The translations under genes were made by a program, and so were the position numbers. Shown here piece after piece: positions 26,376 through 34,314 of a stretch of DNA of 64,000 nucleotides (position 1 is the stretch's first letter; each line of letters starts with the position of its first letter). The stretch is from Allomuricauda sp. (GTDB taxonomy: Bacteria > Bacteroidota > Bacteroidia > Flavobacteriales > Flavobacteriaceae), in assembly GCA_003712125.1 (NCBI GenBank), contig RHLF01000002.1, forward strand, positions 124,001 through 188,000, read 5' to 3'. Under the pieces are notes generated by a model, which saw nothing but the letters and a program-made list of their open reading frames with translations, was not told the origin of the DNA and did not search any database.

Positions 26376-26867
26376 ATGCAAGACGATTTAGATCAACTTC
26401 CTGAGAAGGCTGCCCAGAAAAAAAATGAGAATAAGAAGTTCTTTTCGAAACTCAAAAAAAGGCCTCCCAAAAAATTGGATTATATCATGCAAGAACTTCA
26501 TGAAGCAGAGTTCGAACGCACTGATTGCCTTGAATGCGCCAATTGTTGCAAAACAACTGGACCGCTTTTTACCCAAAACGATATTGAACGCATTGCCAAG
26601 CATTTTCGAATGAAACCCTCGGGCTTTATCGAAACCTACCTCCGAGTTGATGAAGAAGGGGATCATGTGTTGCAAGAAGTTCCCTGTGCTTTTTTGGGTG
26701 CTGATAATTATTGTTCGATCTACGATGTGCGACCTAAAGCCTGCCGAGAGTTTCCCCATACAGATCGAAAGAAGTTTCACCAAATAAGTCACCTGACCTT
26801 AAAAAATGTGGCCATTTGCCCAGCGGCATACAATATTGTTGAGGCAATGAAGGAACGACTGGCATAA
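26376..26867 (+). CDS. YkgJ family cysteine-cluster protein
   Basis: A 163-residue protein with a basic, lysine-rich N-terminus (about 10-35) and a cysteine cluster starting CLECANCCKTTGPLF (about 52-66), followed by NYCSIYDVRPKACREFPH and a final ICPAAY. These are the zinc/iron-cluster ligands of the YkgJ (CxxCxxCC) family. The biochemical role of the family is not settled. A sterol-desaturase-like gene follows 41 bases later. Confidence 0.93.
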   Translation: MQDDLDQLPEKAAQKKNENKKFFSKLKKRPPKKLDYIMQELHEAEFERTDCLECANCCKTTGPLFTQNDIERIAKHFRMKPSGFIETYLRVDEEGDHVLQEVPCAFLGADNYCSIYDVRPKACREFPHTDRKKFHQISHLTLKNVAICPAAYNIVEAMKERLA

Positions 26868-26908
26868 ACCATTGGGTTTTAGGTTTTGGATTTGTAATTT
26901 TAGAGGCT

Positions 26909-27742
26909 ATGGAGCAAATGATTCACTATTTTGAGAACATACCCTCTTCACACCGCGCTGCGATCATTGTGGGAGGGATTACCTTTTTCTGGATTTTAGA
27001 GGGTATCGTACCGCTTTTCAATTTGAAATACAAAAAATGGAAACATGCCGTACCGAATATTTTTTTCACCTTAACCACGATTTTGGTGAACCTACCCTTG
27101 GCTTTTCTATTGTTTAAAATTTCAGAATGGAGCGTGGCCAATAATTTTGGCATTATCAATTGGTTGCCAGAAATGCCCTTGTGGTTGTATGTGGTTTTGG
27201 GCGTAATGCTATTGGATCTAATTGGGGCGTATACGGCCCATTTGGTTGAGCATAAGGTAAAACCGCTTTGGATGGTTCATTTGGTGCACCATACAGACCA
27301 TAATGTAGATACCACCACGGCAAACCGCCATCACCCTTTGGAAAGTATGATCCGGTACTTCTTCACCCTGGTAGGCGTTTTGGCTGTGGGTGCCCCTATT
27401 GGAATTATCATGTTATATCAGAGCTTGTCAGTAGTACTATCACAGTTTAACCATGCCAATATCCAATTGCCCAAAAAAGTGGATAAGGCCTTGAGCTGGG
27501 TTATTGTCTCCCCAGATATGCACAAGGTGCACCATCACTTTGTATTGCCCTATACCGATAGCAATTACGGCAACATCTTTTCCATTTGGGATCGGCTTTT
27601 TGGCACCTATATGGAACTTGATCCCGATAAAATAACCTATGGGGTAGATACCTTTCCCGACGAGAAGGAAAATGGTAGTATTTGGGGGCTGTTGAAACAA
27701 CCCTTTCACAAATATCGAAAACCAACGACCGGTCAGTCGTAA
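26909..27742 (+). CDS. sterol desaturase / fatty acid hydroxylase family protein
   Basis: A 277-residue membrane protein with three to four hydrophobic segments and the diiron histidine boxes: HLVEHKVKPLW (about 111-121), HLVHHTDHNVD (about 124-134), NRHHPLE (about 139-145) and MHKVHHHF (about 204-211). Members oxidise lipids such as carotenoids, fatty acids or sterols at the membrane. The substrate is unknown; no steroid or carotenoid genes lie nearby. It overlaps the end of the convergent DUF1343 gene by ten bases. Confidence 0.93.
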   Translation: MEQMIHYFENIPSSHRAAIIVGGITFFWILEGIVPLFNLKYKKWKHAVPNIFFTLTTILVNLPLAFLLFKISEWSVANNFGIINWLPEMPLWLYVVLGVMLLDLIGAYTAHLVEHKVKPLWMVHLVHHTDHNVDTTTANRHHPLESMIRYFFTLVGVLAVGAPIGIIMLYQSLSVVLSQFNHANIQLPKKVDKALSWVIVSPDMHKVHHHFVLPYTDSNYGNIFSIWDRLFGTYMELDPDKITYGVDTFPDEKENGSIWGLLKQPFHKYRKPTTGQS

Positions 27743-28959
27743 ATCAAGTAGTTCTTTCGAATTGCCTTAAATCGCTCGATACCCTTTTGCCAAGAGGCTT
27801 TGATTTCATTCTCTGATAGTCCGGCTTCGATTTGTTTTTGAAGCGTTTCGGTACCGGCATGTTTGGTAAATCCGGCGGTGTTGAAAAATTGGTCCTTGTC
27901 AGAACAGTTTTTATAAGCATCCAATAACCATTGCAACGACATTTCCTTCATTTTTGGCCGTGCGGACAGGTCTTTTCCATAACAGGTTTTACCCTCTTCC
28001 TTGGGGTATTTTGAACCGAAATTGGGTTGGGGAACATACCGAAAATTATAGGCTGTGCTATCTAAAAAAGAGGCGCCATAACGTTGAAATTGAAATTCGG
28101 TTCCGCGTCCGGCATTGACATTGGTGCCCTCGAATAATCCTAAACTGGGATAAAGGTTGATTGCAGTATCGTTGGGTAGGTTGGGTGAGGGGCGAATGGG
28201 CAAGGCATAGGTCGAATCGTGGGTGTAATTTTCCAATGGAATTATAATCAGTTCAACCTTGCTTTGGTTAGCCAACCAAGCTTCTTCGTTGATCATTTGC
28301 GCATATTCTCCTATGGTCATGCCATAAACCAACGGAATTTCAGTCATCCCTAAAAAGGAGGTGTGTGCAGATTCCATCGTGGGACCATCTACATAATGTC
28401 CATTAGGATTAGGTCGATCCAATACCAAAAGGGGCAGCTTTGCCTCGGCACATGCTTCCATCACCAACTGTAGGGTGGCAATATAGGTGTAAAAGCGAAC
28501 GCCCACATCTTGAATGTCAAAGACCACCATATCCAGGCCTTCCAACTGCTGCTGTGTAGGTTTTCTATTTTTTCCATACAATGAGATCAGGGGCAAGCCG
28601 GTTTTGAGATCTACCCCATCGCTCACCTTTTCTCCGGCATCGGCCTTGCCGCGAAACCCATGCTCGGGGGCAAAGACTTTTTTGATGGCTACTTCCATAG
28701 AAAGCAGGGTATCTACCAGATGGGTATATCCCTTTTCCTTAAATAGCACACTTGTTTGGTTCGCCACCACACCAATAGTTTTCCCCTGCAGTAAGGGCAA
28801 ATAGGCTTCTGTTCGATTGGCAGCCACCACAATTTGGTTTTGGTTGCCCTTGCCTTTTTGGGGTGGGGCAGTTGTATGTTCTTTCTGCTTCGGCACGCAA
28901 CCCAAAAAGACCAGAAACAATAAGAAAGCTGTACTTTTGAGAACCGAAAAATAGAACAT
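27733..28959 (-). CDS. DUF1343 lipoprotein (exo-beta-N-acetylmuramidase NamZ-like)
   Basis: A 408-residue protein from the ATG at 28959, which gives a lipoprotein signal (lipobox FLGC near residue 21); the frame is open to 29160 but the extra part lies inside the neighbouring gene. The mature protein matches DUF1343, described as the exo-acting N-acetylmuramidase NamZ family. Visible segments: VVANQTSVLF, FAPEHGFRG, SLYGKNRKPT, FDIQDVGVRFYTYI, VLDRPNPNG and FEGTNVNAGRGTEFQFQ. It should release MurNAc from peptidoglycan fragments. Its start codon is separated by three bases from that of the divergent permease gene. Confidence 0.9.
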   Translation of the reverse strand: MFYFSVLKSTAFLLFLVFLGCVPKQKEHTTAPPQKGKGNQNQIVVAANRTEAYLPLLQGKTIGVVANQTSVLFKEKGYTHLVDTLLSMEVAIKKVFAPEHGFRGKADAGEKVSDGVDLKTGLPLISLYGKNRKPTQQQLEGLDMVVFDIQDVGVRFYTYIATLQLVMEACAEAKLPLLVLDRPNPNGHYVDGPTMESAHTSFLGMTEIPLVYGMTIGEYAQMINEEAWLANQSKVELIIIPLENYTHDSTYALPIRPSPNLPNDTAINLYPSLGLFEGTNVNAGRGTEFQFQRYGASFLDSTAYNFRYVPQPNFGSKYPKEEGKTCYGKDLSARPKMKEMSLQWLLDAYKNCSDKDQFFNTAGFTKHAGTETLQKQIEAGLSENEIKASWQKGIERFKAIRKNYLIYD

Positions 28960-28962
28960 CTC

Positions 28963-30204
28963 TTGAATTTTGAATGGTTTATTGCCAAACGCCTGATAAC
29001 AGGTAAGGAGCATAAAATTAGCATTTCGGCGCCGATAATTAAAATAGCCATCGCGGCTATTGCCATAGGATTGGTGATGATGCTTATCGCAATTGCCAGT
29101 ACCATTGGGATGAAACAAAAGATACGCGAAAAGGTCTCGGCCTTTAACGGGCATATTCAAATCTTCAATTACGACAACAATACTTCTGATGTTTCCGTGG
29201 TGCCAGTTTCCCTAGAACAGGAATTTTACCCCGAATTTAAAACTGTCGAAGGAATTGCCCATGTTCAAGGGGTGGCGACCAAGGCAGGCATCATCCGCAC
29301 CGAAGATACCTTCGAAGGCATGCTGGCCAAAGGCGTCGGTTCAGATTACAATTGGTCGGTGTTTCAAGAATATCTAGTGTCAGGAAGAATTCCTAATTAC
29401 AACGATGGCCTTAATGAGGAGGTACTCATCTCAAGGTTAAAGGCCAATCTTTTGCAGTTGAACGTTGGTGATTCGTTTTTTGCGGTCTTCTTAAAGGATA
29501 ACGACCCCTCAAAACCCCCAAACAACAGAAAGTTTACCGTGGTGGGCATCTATGATAGCGGCTTTGAAGAGTTCGACCGAGATATCGTCTTTGTTGATCT
29601 GCGGCATATTCAGCGCATGAACCGCTGGGAAGCCAATCAGGTGGGTACCTTTGAGGTCTTCTTGGAAGATTTTGATCAAATCGATCAAAAGGCGGCTGAA
29701 ATTTATGACAACACCTTGTCAGAGCTTGATTCGCAAAGTATAAAGAGCAAGTACTATAAAATATTTGAATGGATCGGTCTTTTCGACTTCAATGCTGCAC
29801 TGATCATTGGGATCATGATAATCGTAGCGGGAATCAATATGATTACGGCCCTCTTGGTGCTGATTTTAGAGCGGACTCAGATGATCGGTATTTTAAAGGC
29901 GTTGGGTTCCGAAAATTGGAGCATACGAAAGGTGTTTTTGTACAATGCTGCGTATTTGATCGGTGTTGGGCTGTTTTGGGGAAATCTAATCGGTTTGGGA
30001 ATCATACTGCTACAACAGCAATTTCGGTTTTTAAGGTTTCCCAATCCTGAAGAATATTACATCGAGTACATCCCTGTTCATATCGATTTGCCCATTATTC
30101 TGCTGCTGAATGTTGGGGTATTGGTTCTATGTTTGCTTATGTTGGTGCTTCCTTCGTATGCGATAGCCAAGATTTCACCAGTGAAGGCCATTCGGTTTGA
30201 ATGA
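28963..30204 (+). CDS. ABC transporter permease, LolC/LolE (FtsX) type
   Basis: A 413-residue inner-membrane protein starting with TTG; the resulting N-terminus NFEWFIAKRLITG is the usual one for this family, so the unusual start seems right. One membrane helix (about 25-45), a large periplasmic domain (about 50-265), then three helices (about 270-300, 325-350, 375-405) make up the MacB_PCD and FtsX architecture. LolC/E-type permeases extract lipoproteins for outer-membrane sorting, which would suit the many lipoproteins here. No ATPase gene is adjacent. Confidence 0.9.
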   Translation: MNFEWFIAKRLITGKEHKISISAPIIKIAIAAIAIGLVMMLIAIASTIGMKQKIREKVSAFNGHIQIFNYDNNTSDVSVVPVSLEQEFYPEFKTVEGIAHVQGVATKAGIIRTEDTFEGMLAKGVGSDYNWSVFQEYLVSGRIPNYNDGLNEEVLISRLKANLLQLNVGDSFFAVFLKDNDPSKPPNNRKFTVVGIYDSGFEEFDRDIVFVDLRHIQRMNRWEANQVGTFEVFLEDFDQIDQKAAEIYDNTLSELDSQSIKSKYYKIFEWIGLFDFNAALIIGIMIIVAGINMITALLVLILERTQMIGILKALGSENWSIRKVFLYNAAYLIGVGLFWGNLIGLGIILLQQQFRFLRFPNPEEYYIEYIPVHIDLPIILLLNVGVLVLCLLMLVLPSYAIAKISPVKAIRFE

Positions 30205-30286
30205 GCCAATTGCCAGTAGCTGTCAAAACTTCTGATCTTGGGTAATATTTCACAGTTCTAATTTCGCTCTTCTGATTTCAGAAACT

Positions 30287-30294
30287 TACCTTTG
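30287..30294 (+). promoter_or_regulatory. -7 promoter box before the cysteine synthase gene
   Basis: TACCTTTG lies eight bases before the ATG at 30303, matching TAnnTTTG. A clear -33 TTG is not visible. Confidence 0.45.
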
Positions 30295-30302
30295 CAGCCA
30301 TT

Positions 30303-31283
30303 ATGGATTACGCAGAAAATATACTTGGAACCATTGGGAATACGCCCTTGGTAAAGTTGAACAAACTTACGGAAGAGCTACCTTGCCTAGTGTTGGCCAA
30401 ATACGAGACCTTCAACCCGGGCAACTCTGTCAAAGATCGTATGGCATTGCAAATGGTAGAGGATGCTGAAGCTGATGGCAGGCTGCAACCGGGGGGTACC
30501 ATTGTTGAGGGAACTTCAGGAAATACGGGAATGGGCTTGGCGTTGGCTGCCATTGTGAAAGGCTACAAAATGATCTGTGTGACCACGGATAAGCAATCCA
30601 AAGAAAAAATAGATATTCTTAAAGCTGTGGGTAGTGAGGTTCATGTTTGCCCGACCGATGTGGCTCCCGATGATCCTCGGAGCTACTATTCGACAGCTAG
30701 GCGATTGGGCGAGAAAACTCCGAATGCCTGGTATGTCAACCAGTACGATAACCCTTCAAATGCAAAGGGACATTATTTAAGTACAGGTCCCGAAATTTGG
30801 GAGCAGACCGCAGGGAAGGTCACCCACTTTGTCGTTGGTGTTGGAACAGGCGGTACCATCTCGGGAGTTGGAAAATATTTAAAGGAGCAAAATCCCAATG
30901 TGAAAGTTTGGGGGGTTGATACCTATGGTTCTGTATTTAAAAAATACCATGAGACCGGGGTTTTCGATGAAAATGAAATTTATCCCTATATCACCGAAGG
31001 CATTGGCGAGGATATCTTGCCTGAAAACGTTGACTTTGATATCATTGATGGGTTTACCAAGGTAACCGATAAAGATGCCGCTGTTTATACACAACGCCTG
31101 GCTAAGGAAGAGGGCATGTTTTTGGGCAATTCGGCCGGTGCTGCCATCAAGGGAGTACTTCAACTCAGCGATCACTTTGGCAAAGATGATGTGGTGGTTG
31201 TTTTATTCCATGATCACGGCAGTCGATACGTAGGTAAAATGTTTAATGACGATTGGATGCGGGCCCAAGGGTTTATTGATTAA
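30303..31283 (+). CDS. PLP-dependent cysteine synthase / cystathionine beta-synthase-like enzyme
   Basis: A 326-residue fold-type II PLP enzyme. PLP lysine is Lys44 in NPGNSVKDRM, the phosphate-binding loops are EGTSGNTG (about 69-76) and GVGTGGTISG (about 176-185), and substrate-binding Ser lies in LGNSAGAA (about 273-280). The segment YITEGIGEDILPENVDFD is closer in style to cystathionine beta-synthase cores than to classic CysK. It has no C-terminal CBS regulatory domain. Role: cysteine or cystathionine formation. The aldose epimerase gene begins two bases after the stop. Confidence 0.93.
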   Translation: MDYAENILGTIGNTPLVKLNKLTEELPCLVLAKYETFNPGNSVKDRMALQMVEDAEADGRLQPGGTIVEGTSGNTGMGLALAAIVKGYKMICVTTDKQSKEKIDILKAVGSEVHVCPTDVAPDDPRSYYSTARRLGEKTPNAWYVNQYDNPSNAKGHYLSTGPEIWEQTAGKVTHFVVGVGTGGTISGVGKYLKEQNPNVKVWGVDTYGSVFKKYHETGVFDENEIYPYITEGIGEDILPENVDFDIIDGFTKVTDKDAAVYTQRLAKEEGMFLGNSAGAAIKGVLQLSDHFGKDDVVVVLFHDHGSRYVGKMFNDDWMRAQGFID

Positions 31284-31285
31284 TT

Positions 31286-32059
31286 ATGGTCACACTTAGT
31301 CTTGGTACCCAAATAGTAAAGATCGATAAGGGTGAATTGGTCGGTTACACCAAAGACGGGCATGAATATATACACCAAAAAGGCAGTCCGGGGTGGAACA
31401 GTGCCGATACCGAGATGTTTCCCATTATAGGTCCGGTCAATGAGGCAAATTTTGCGGTACAAGTACCCCGGGGCAATGCCATACAAGACCAACACGGACT
31501 GTTGCGACAGTTTGGTTACGAATTGATGTCTTCCTCGCAAACCAAGGCGAGTTTTAAAAAACTGTATACGGCCGGCACACCAATTAAAAACTCAAAATTT
31601 CCTGACAATTCCACCAAACCCTGGCTGATGTGGCCGTATGCCTTTCAGTTTGAAAAGACATTTAGGTTGGATGATAAGGGTCTGGAAATTCAATTTAAAG
31701 TCGCAGGTGAACGTGATATGCCTTTTATGTTGGGGTATCATCCTGCTTTTAAACTTCATACCGATACCCCTATACTAACTACAAACAAAGGTGACATCAC
31801 CTTAGATGAGGTTCTGGCAGTGGGCAGTCGTGCCTTACAAGTGGCCGATTGCAACTCGATTACACTAAGGGACGAAAAGTCCATAACGATAAAAACCGAG
31901 GGATTCGGGCATTTTATGTGTTGGACCGAGGTGCGGAATATGGTGTGTATCGAGCCCATTTCGTTTTACCCCTATGCCGTGCCCCAGCAAAAGCTACACG
32001 AGGGTTTTGAATTTTTGGGTGACACACCACGAGTTTTCAAGGTGAAACTGGAACCCTAG
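31286..32059 (+). CDS. aldose 1-epimerase family protein
   Basis: A 257-residue beta-sandwich protein of the galactose mutarotase superfamily, YeaD/LacX-like branch. Motifs: MFPIIGPVNEA (about 45-55), the QHGLLRQFGYEL segment with a catalytic-type His (about 66-77), LGYHPAFKL (about 150-158), and an FGHFMCWTEVRNMVCIEPISF segment holding the probable base. It interconverts anomers of a sugar or sugar phosphate; the substrate is unknown. Co-transcribed with the cysteine synthase gene two bases upstream. Confidence 0.9.
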   Translation: MVTLSLGTQIVKIDKGELVGYTKDGHEYIHQKGSPGWNSADTEMFPIIGPVNEANFAVQVPRGNAIQDQHGLLRQFGYELMSSSQTKASFKKLYTAGTPIKNSKFPDNSTKPWLMWPYAFQFEKTFRLDDKGLEIQFKVAGERDMPFMLGYHPAFKLHTDTPILTTNKGDITLDEVLAVGSRALQVADCNSITLRDEKSITIKTEGFGHFMCWTEVRNMVCIEPISFYPYAVPQQKLHEGFEFLGDTPRVFKVKLEP

Positions 32060-32158
32060 GCTTTCCTACAAAAGAAAAGTTAAAAAAATCACAATTTTTT
32101 TACTTTCCGATACGTTAAAATACATAACTTAGGGTATCAAAATTTACGATTACACTTA

Positions 32159-32341
32159 ATGTTCAGAAATTTTATTGAAAATATAGGGGTGATGAATTGC
32201 ATCATGCTATTGGTCGTTGTATCGATCATCATCGTCTCTAATGTACTTTTCCTTCAGGGAAACAAGATAGATGCCATTTTTATTGCATTTTGGGCACCAA
32301 CCATTTTGGGCTTTATGAATTACCTCAAGTATAAGAAATAA
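32159..32341 (+). CDS. 60-residue membrane protein of unknown function
   Basis: MFRNFIENIG... with two hydrophobic helices (about 12-32 and 38-53) and a basic C-terminus (NYLKYKK). The last base of its stop codon is the first base of the next micro-gene (TAATG), which argues that both are translated. No family recognised. Confidence 0.6.
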   Translation: MFRNFIENIGVMNCIMLLVVVSIIIVSNVLFLQGNKIDAIFIAFWAPTILGFMNYLKYKK

Positions 32342-32436
32342 TGGATTTCATCCTCATTTACTCCATTCTGGTTACCCTGATATTTGTGGTATGGTTTCTT
32401 TTCGTTGTACGCATGTACAAGAAATTAAAGAAATAG
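32341..32436 (+). CDS. 31-residue single-helix membrane microprotein
   Basis: ATG at 32341 to TAG at 32436: one hydrophobic helix (MDFILIYSILVTLIFVVWFL) followed by a basic tail (VVRMYKKLKK), so an N-out/C-in or anchor peptide. It begins on the final A of the 60-residue gene's stop, implying translational coupling. It ends one base before the convergent LytTR regulator's stop. No known family. Confidence 0.5.
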   Translation: MDFILIYSILVTLIFVVWFLFVVRMYKKLKK

Positions 32437-32437
32437 C

Positions 32438-33211
32438 TCAAGTCAACCCTTTTAGCCAAATTTTGAACTGTTTCACGCGGTTTCGGCTAACAACCATTTC
32501 AATTGGCAGATCTTCTGAGAGTTTAACTTCCAAACGATTGTTCGAATAATCTTTGACCGCATGTATGTGGTCGATGGCCACCATCACTTTTCTATTGATC
32601 CTGAAAAAATCCTTTGGATTGACCAAGGCCTCCAAACGCTCTAAAATAAAATCAATTTGATGACTTTGACCACAGGTATCTACCAAATAACTATGGCCAT
32701 CTTCTGAATAAAAGCAGATGACATTATTGATATCCATGATGGTATGCTGCTCTTTAGTGCGGATCAAAAACCGTTTTTTGTACTCTTGGATTTGCAGCGA
32801 TTTCATCAAATTTTGCATTTGCTGCAATTGTTCGTAATTGATTTGATTTTGATTGCGGTATTTGTTTAGAGCATTATTCAAATCAGTAGCTTTAACCGGT
32901 TTGATCAAATAGTCGATGCTATTGTATTTAAAAGCTTCTACAGCATAGGAATCAAAGGTGGTACAGAAAATAATGGGCTTATCAATGGTTGCTTCATTCA
33001 ACAATTCAAAGCAGGTTCCATCACCCAAATGGATGTCCATGAAAATTAGGTCATAGTTCGGTTGGGTCCCAAAAAACTCTACCCCTTCCGCTACACTGTC
33101 CAACTCCACAAGGATCTCATGCGGAATGCCCGTGTCTGCTATCAACTTCTTTAAATAGGCTGAAGAGATGGGCTCGTCCTCTACAACAACAATTTTTAGC
33201 AATTCGCTCAT
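32438..33211 (-). CDS. LytTR family response regulator
   Basis: A 257-residue regulator. The receiver has acidic residues Glu11/Asp12 (VVVEDEP), phosphoacceptor Asp59 (DLIFMDIHLGD) and the switch lysine in SIDYLIKPVKA (about 105-115). The C-terminal LytTR DNA-binding domain (about 150-255) has FLIRTKEQHTIMDINNVICF and the FFRINRKVMVAIDHI signature. Its start overlaps the histidine kinase gene by four bases (ATGA), so the two form a matched pair. Confidence 0.95.
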   Translation of the reverse strand: MSELLKIVVVEDEPISSAYLKKLIADTGIPHEILVELDSVAEGVEFFGTQPNYDLIFMDIHLGDGTCFELLNEATIDKPIIFCTTFDSYAVEAFKYNSIDYLIKPVKATDLNNALNKYRNQNQINYEQLQQMQNLMKSLQIQEYKKRFLIRTKEQHTIMDINNVICFYSEDGHSYLVDTCGQSHQIDFILERLEALVNPKDFFRINRKVMVAIDHIHAVKDYSNNRLEVKLSEDLPIEMVVSRNRVKQFKIWLKGLT

Positions 33212-34269
33212 AAGACTGAATTTGTTTCGACTTCAAGTAGGGGAAGCATCAGATTAAACTGCGATTTTGTTTCCTCAATAACCAATTCTGCCTTTGACAA
33301 TAACTTGTACCTATTTCGAATATTTGCCAGACTATAGCCTTCCTTTTTTGTTGGGTTTTTCTTCTTTTGGAGGTTGTTCCCAATAACCACATAATTATCA
33401 ATGTTTTTGATGCTAATTTTCAACGGATTCTTCTTTGAAATGACATTGTGCTTAATGGCATTCTCTATGCCCATTTGCACCGAAAGGGGAACGATCATTT
33501 TGTTCATGCAACTCGGAGATACTTTGAGTTGGTAGCTCAGGTTTTCTCCATGGCGTTTTTTTAATAGGGCCATATATTCATTAATATAATCCAGTTCCTC
33601 TTGAACCGATACTAGATCTTTTTCGGAAAACTCCAATATGCGGGCATAAATTTTTGCCAGGCTATGCACAAAAATTTTGCTCTTTTCCTTGTCTTCATCA
33701 ATAAGGTGCATTAAGGTATTCAGACTGTTGAACAAAAAGTGTGGACTCACTTGACTCCTTAAGTAATAGAGTTGACTGGTCACATTTTCTTTTTTCAATT
33801 GCGCCTCCCTCAGTTTGGCGTTTTTTAATTCGACAAAAATGTGCAAGCCTTCATAAAGGCCCATATCCACCAAAAAAATAACCGTTCCGGTAACCAATTG
33901 CACGGCCACAGAGGGTGCGGCATACTGTTCGTAATCCCAAATAAAAAGAGGCTGCACATATTCGATATAAAGTAGGCAGATCAGAAATAAGGGGATAAGA
34001 AACAGGCTTATTGCCAAAAATCGCTTTTTTTGATTCTTGACACCTTTGTTTTTTTTAAGAAGCTGCAAGTACAGAGAGCGAAGCACCACCCATAAGATAA
34101 CGATGGCCAAAAATTCACCAAACCATACCTTGGCATAGTCTTTAAAAGGAACTTCAAAAAAAGATCCTGTGTAATAAATGCCCATTACCGTATGCGTGTT
34201 CAGTAAAACTCCACATAGGGCTAAAATTCGGTCATCAAACCCCAGTATGTTTTTTGGATTTGAGAACAA
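33208..34269 (-). CDS. LytS/YehU-type membrane sensor histidine kinase
   Basis: A 353-residue kinase with four hydrophobic segments in the first 155 residues. The His_kinase domain follows: phosphoacceptor His in LRSQVSPHFLFNSLNTLMHL (about 168-187) and an N-box MGIENAIKHN (about 265-274). The G-box end is SLANIRNRYKLL. It starts with TTG, the only start-type codon just upstream that keeps the first helix whole; an ATG 28 codons later would cut it. It is paired with the LytTR regulator gene. Signal unknown. Confidence 0.93.
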   Translation of the reverse strand: MFSNPKNILGFDDRILALCGVLLNTHTVMGIYYTGSFFEVPFKDYAKVWFGEFLAIVILWVVLRSLYLQLLKKNKGVKNQKKRFLAISLFLIPLFLICLLYIEYVQPLFIWDYEQYAAPSVAVQLVTGTVIFLVDMGLYEGLHIFVELKNAKLREAQLKKENVTSQLYYLRSQVSPHFLFNSLNTLMHLIDEDKEKSKIFVHSLAKIYARILEFSEKDLVSVQEELDYINEYMALLKKRHGENLSYQLKVSPSCMNKMIVPLSVQMGIENAIKHNVISKKNPLKISIKNIDNYVVIGNNLQKKKNPTKKEGYSLANIRNRYKLLSKAELVIEETKSQFNLMLPLLEVETNSVL

Positions 34270-34314
34270 TTTAAAAGGTTGAATTTAATTGGTTTAAAAA
34301 AGAAAGGTAAGAAA

